64,000 nucleotides of DNA from SCN-70-22 sp046327755 (GTDB lineage Bacteria; Gemmatimonadota; Gemmatimonadetes; Gemmatimonadales; Gemmatimonadaceae): the NCBI GenBank assembly GCA_046327755.1, contig JAXLXW010000018.1:1-64000 (forward strand), read 5' to 3'. Below the pieces are notes generated by a model. The model searched no databases, had not been told where the DNA came from, and worked only from the letters and a program-made list of their open reading frames with translations. The stretch's first letter is position 1, and each line of letters begins with the position of its first letter. Position numbers and translations under genes: made by a program. Shown piece after piece: positions 63,039 through 64,000 of the stretch.

Positions 63039-64000
63039 CTACCGCCGCGTCGCCGGGGCGACCGGTGCCGCGAGGATCCGGCGCCGGACCTCGGTCGGCG
63101 ACTGGTGCAGGTGGCACGGGGCGCATTCACGCCCGGGTTCGTGCGTCGCCTGCTTCACGTGGCAGCTCAGGCAGAAGGCGCGATCGGGGAGGAGGCGCGC
63201 CACCGTCTCGCGCGCGTGGCAGCTCGCGCACTTGAAGTGCGTGTCCATCTTGTGATCCGCGAGCATCGTGCTGCCGTGACACTGCGCGCACCCGCTTGCC
63301 TTCTCCTTGTGGTGATCGGCGTGGCACGACGCGCAGCTCGGCACCTCCTTCATGGCGCCAGGCGTCTTGTGGCACTCGGCACACGCCGTCTTCTCGTGCT
63401 GCGTGTGCTGGAACGCCACCGCGCGCGACGCCGGCGCCTTCTCCGGCTGCAGCTTGAGCGCCATCGTCACCGTGATCGCCCGCTTGAGGCGCACGTCGGT
63501 CGCGTGGCACGCCGTGCACTCCACCTTCGTCGTCGGCGCATGGTGGCAGCTCTCGCACGACGCCTTGGTCAGCTTCGTCTTCCCGTGCCGCGCATCGACG
63601 TCACGGTCCACCGTCGGCGACGAGGTGCCCCCGCCGGCAAAGTAGTTGTAGTCGCTGTGGCACTCCTTGCACGCCACCGCCGACCGCACCAGGTGCGAGG
63701 CGTGGTCGAACGACTCGTCGAAGACCGTCTTCTTCGCCGTCTCCACCCCGTAGTGGCAGTTGAGGCAGCCGTTGGTCGCGAGGCTTGGGCCCAGCGCGGG
63801 GCGCGCCGGCGCCGCGAGCCCGGCGCGTGCGTATGCCGAGGCCGTGCTGTCCAGCGCGGCGCGGAAGAGCTGGTCGGCCCCGCGCACGTTATGCACGGCG
63901 CCAGCACTCTGCAGCAGTTCCACCGCCTGGCGTGCCCCGCGCACACGCGCACGCGACGCATCGCCCGACAGTCGCGCGTCGCCCGCTGCCTGCGACACGT
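63039..64000 (-). CDS. Multiheme cytochrome c, C-terminal part (at least ten hemes)
   Basis: The open frame runs to the window edge; the true start is outside. About 320 residues are visible, with ten CXXCH motifs: CLNCH, CKECH, CESCH, CTACH, CAECH, CASCH, CAQCH, CASCH, CLSCH, CAPCH. Many distal-His candidates (HHAPT, HTQHEK, ADHHKEK, DTHFK) fit bis-His ligation of the cytochrome c3/c554-like class. There is no membrane helix in the visible part. It lies upstream of the molybdopterin operon, same strand, but with its own terminator. It may supply or take electrons for the sulfur enzyme, or serve another respiratory chain. Confidence 0.9.
   Translation of the reverse strand, partial: VSQAAGDARLSGDASRARVRGARQAVELLQSAGAVHNVRGADQLFRAALDSTASAYARAGLAAPARPALGPSLATNGCLNCHYGVETAKKTVFDESFDHASHLVRSAVACKECHSDYNYFAGGGTSSPTVDRDVDARHGKTKLTKASCESCHHAPTTKVECTACHATDVRLKRAITVTMALKLQPEKAPASRAVAFQHTQHEKTACAECHKTPGAMKEVPSCASCHADHHKEKASGCAQCHGSTMLADHKMDTHFKCASCHARETVARLLPDRAFCLSCHVKQATHEPGRECAPCHLHQSPTEVRRRILAAPVAPATRR

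Overview
The window is a high-GC (roughly two thirds G+C by eye) bacterial chromosome segment with no phage, transposase, integrase or CRISPR array. Two large Oar-like TonB-dependent receptors with carboxypeptidase-regulatory domains, GH3 and GH97 glycosidases, a secreted PEP-like amidohydrolase, many Ala/Pro/Gly-rich envelope proteins, and start codons that often lack a strong Shine-Dalgarno sequence point to a Gemmatimonadota-like heterotroph. This is an inference from gene content; Acidobacteriota is the main alternative.

Layout. 1-14.4 kb: the 5' part of rmuC, an acetyl-CoA hydrolase/transferase, a lipoprotein subtilase, a secreted amidohydrolase, a Met/His-rich secreted protein, a GNAT/membrane-protein pair, the serA - FAD-linked oxidase operon, an orphan sensor kinase, a proline-racemase-family enzyme and an L-lactate permease. 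14.4-23 kb: an HNH nuclease, a zinc-ribbon/SH3 protein, GH3, a small OB-like secreted protein, a DUF2202 ferritin-like lipoprotein, a VOC enzyme with its MarR regulator, a Tat-exported Gfo/Idh oxidoreductase and a single-domain ModE-type regulator that abuts a divergent TonB receptor. 23-37.2 kb: TonB receptor 1, a beta-lactamase-fold membrane serine hydrolase behind a perfect palindrome, TonB receptor 2 with an LTxxQ-type C-terminal extension plus a partner propeller-like protein, and GH97. 36.4-42.6 kb: a translationally coupled surface operon (1557-aa YDG/MBG repeat protein, Ig-like lipoprotein, outer-membrane barrel). 42.9-46.4 kb: a nucleotidyltransferase, tRNA-Pro(GGG), amt-glnB and a small membrane protein. 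46.5-55.4 kb: two chemoreceptors with a stand-alone receiver, then a LytS/LytTR system in which the kinase polypeptide holds an intact and a degenerate kinase module in tandem. 55.5-64 kb: small ORFs, then a sulfur operon.

The sulfur operon (62858 down to 56655) encodes a Tat-exported molybdopterin subunit with a candidate Cys ligand, an FeS ferredoxin subunit, an NrfD/PsrC membrane subunit, a split YeeE/YedE thiosulfate-type transporter whose second half carries a rhodanese-like domain without its cysteine and a Lys4-Gly3-Cys tail, and a DsbA-like lipoprotein. Upstream lies a multiheme cytochrome with ten CXXCH motifs. Together they suggest periplasmic reduction (or oxidation) of thiosulfate/polysulfide linked to the quinone pool, plus handling of the sulfane sulfur produced.

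Regulatory DNA is readable in places: a ModE-box-like 24-bp dyad, a MarR operator candidate, a 22-bp perfect palindrome, many GC-rich terminators, a dispersed (GACGGGA)n element that has also entered the lactate-permease coding sequence, and a recurrent GTTAGG/CCTAAC hexamer that hosts most TTA leucine codons I noticed.
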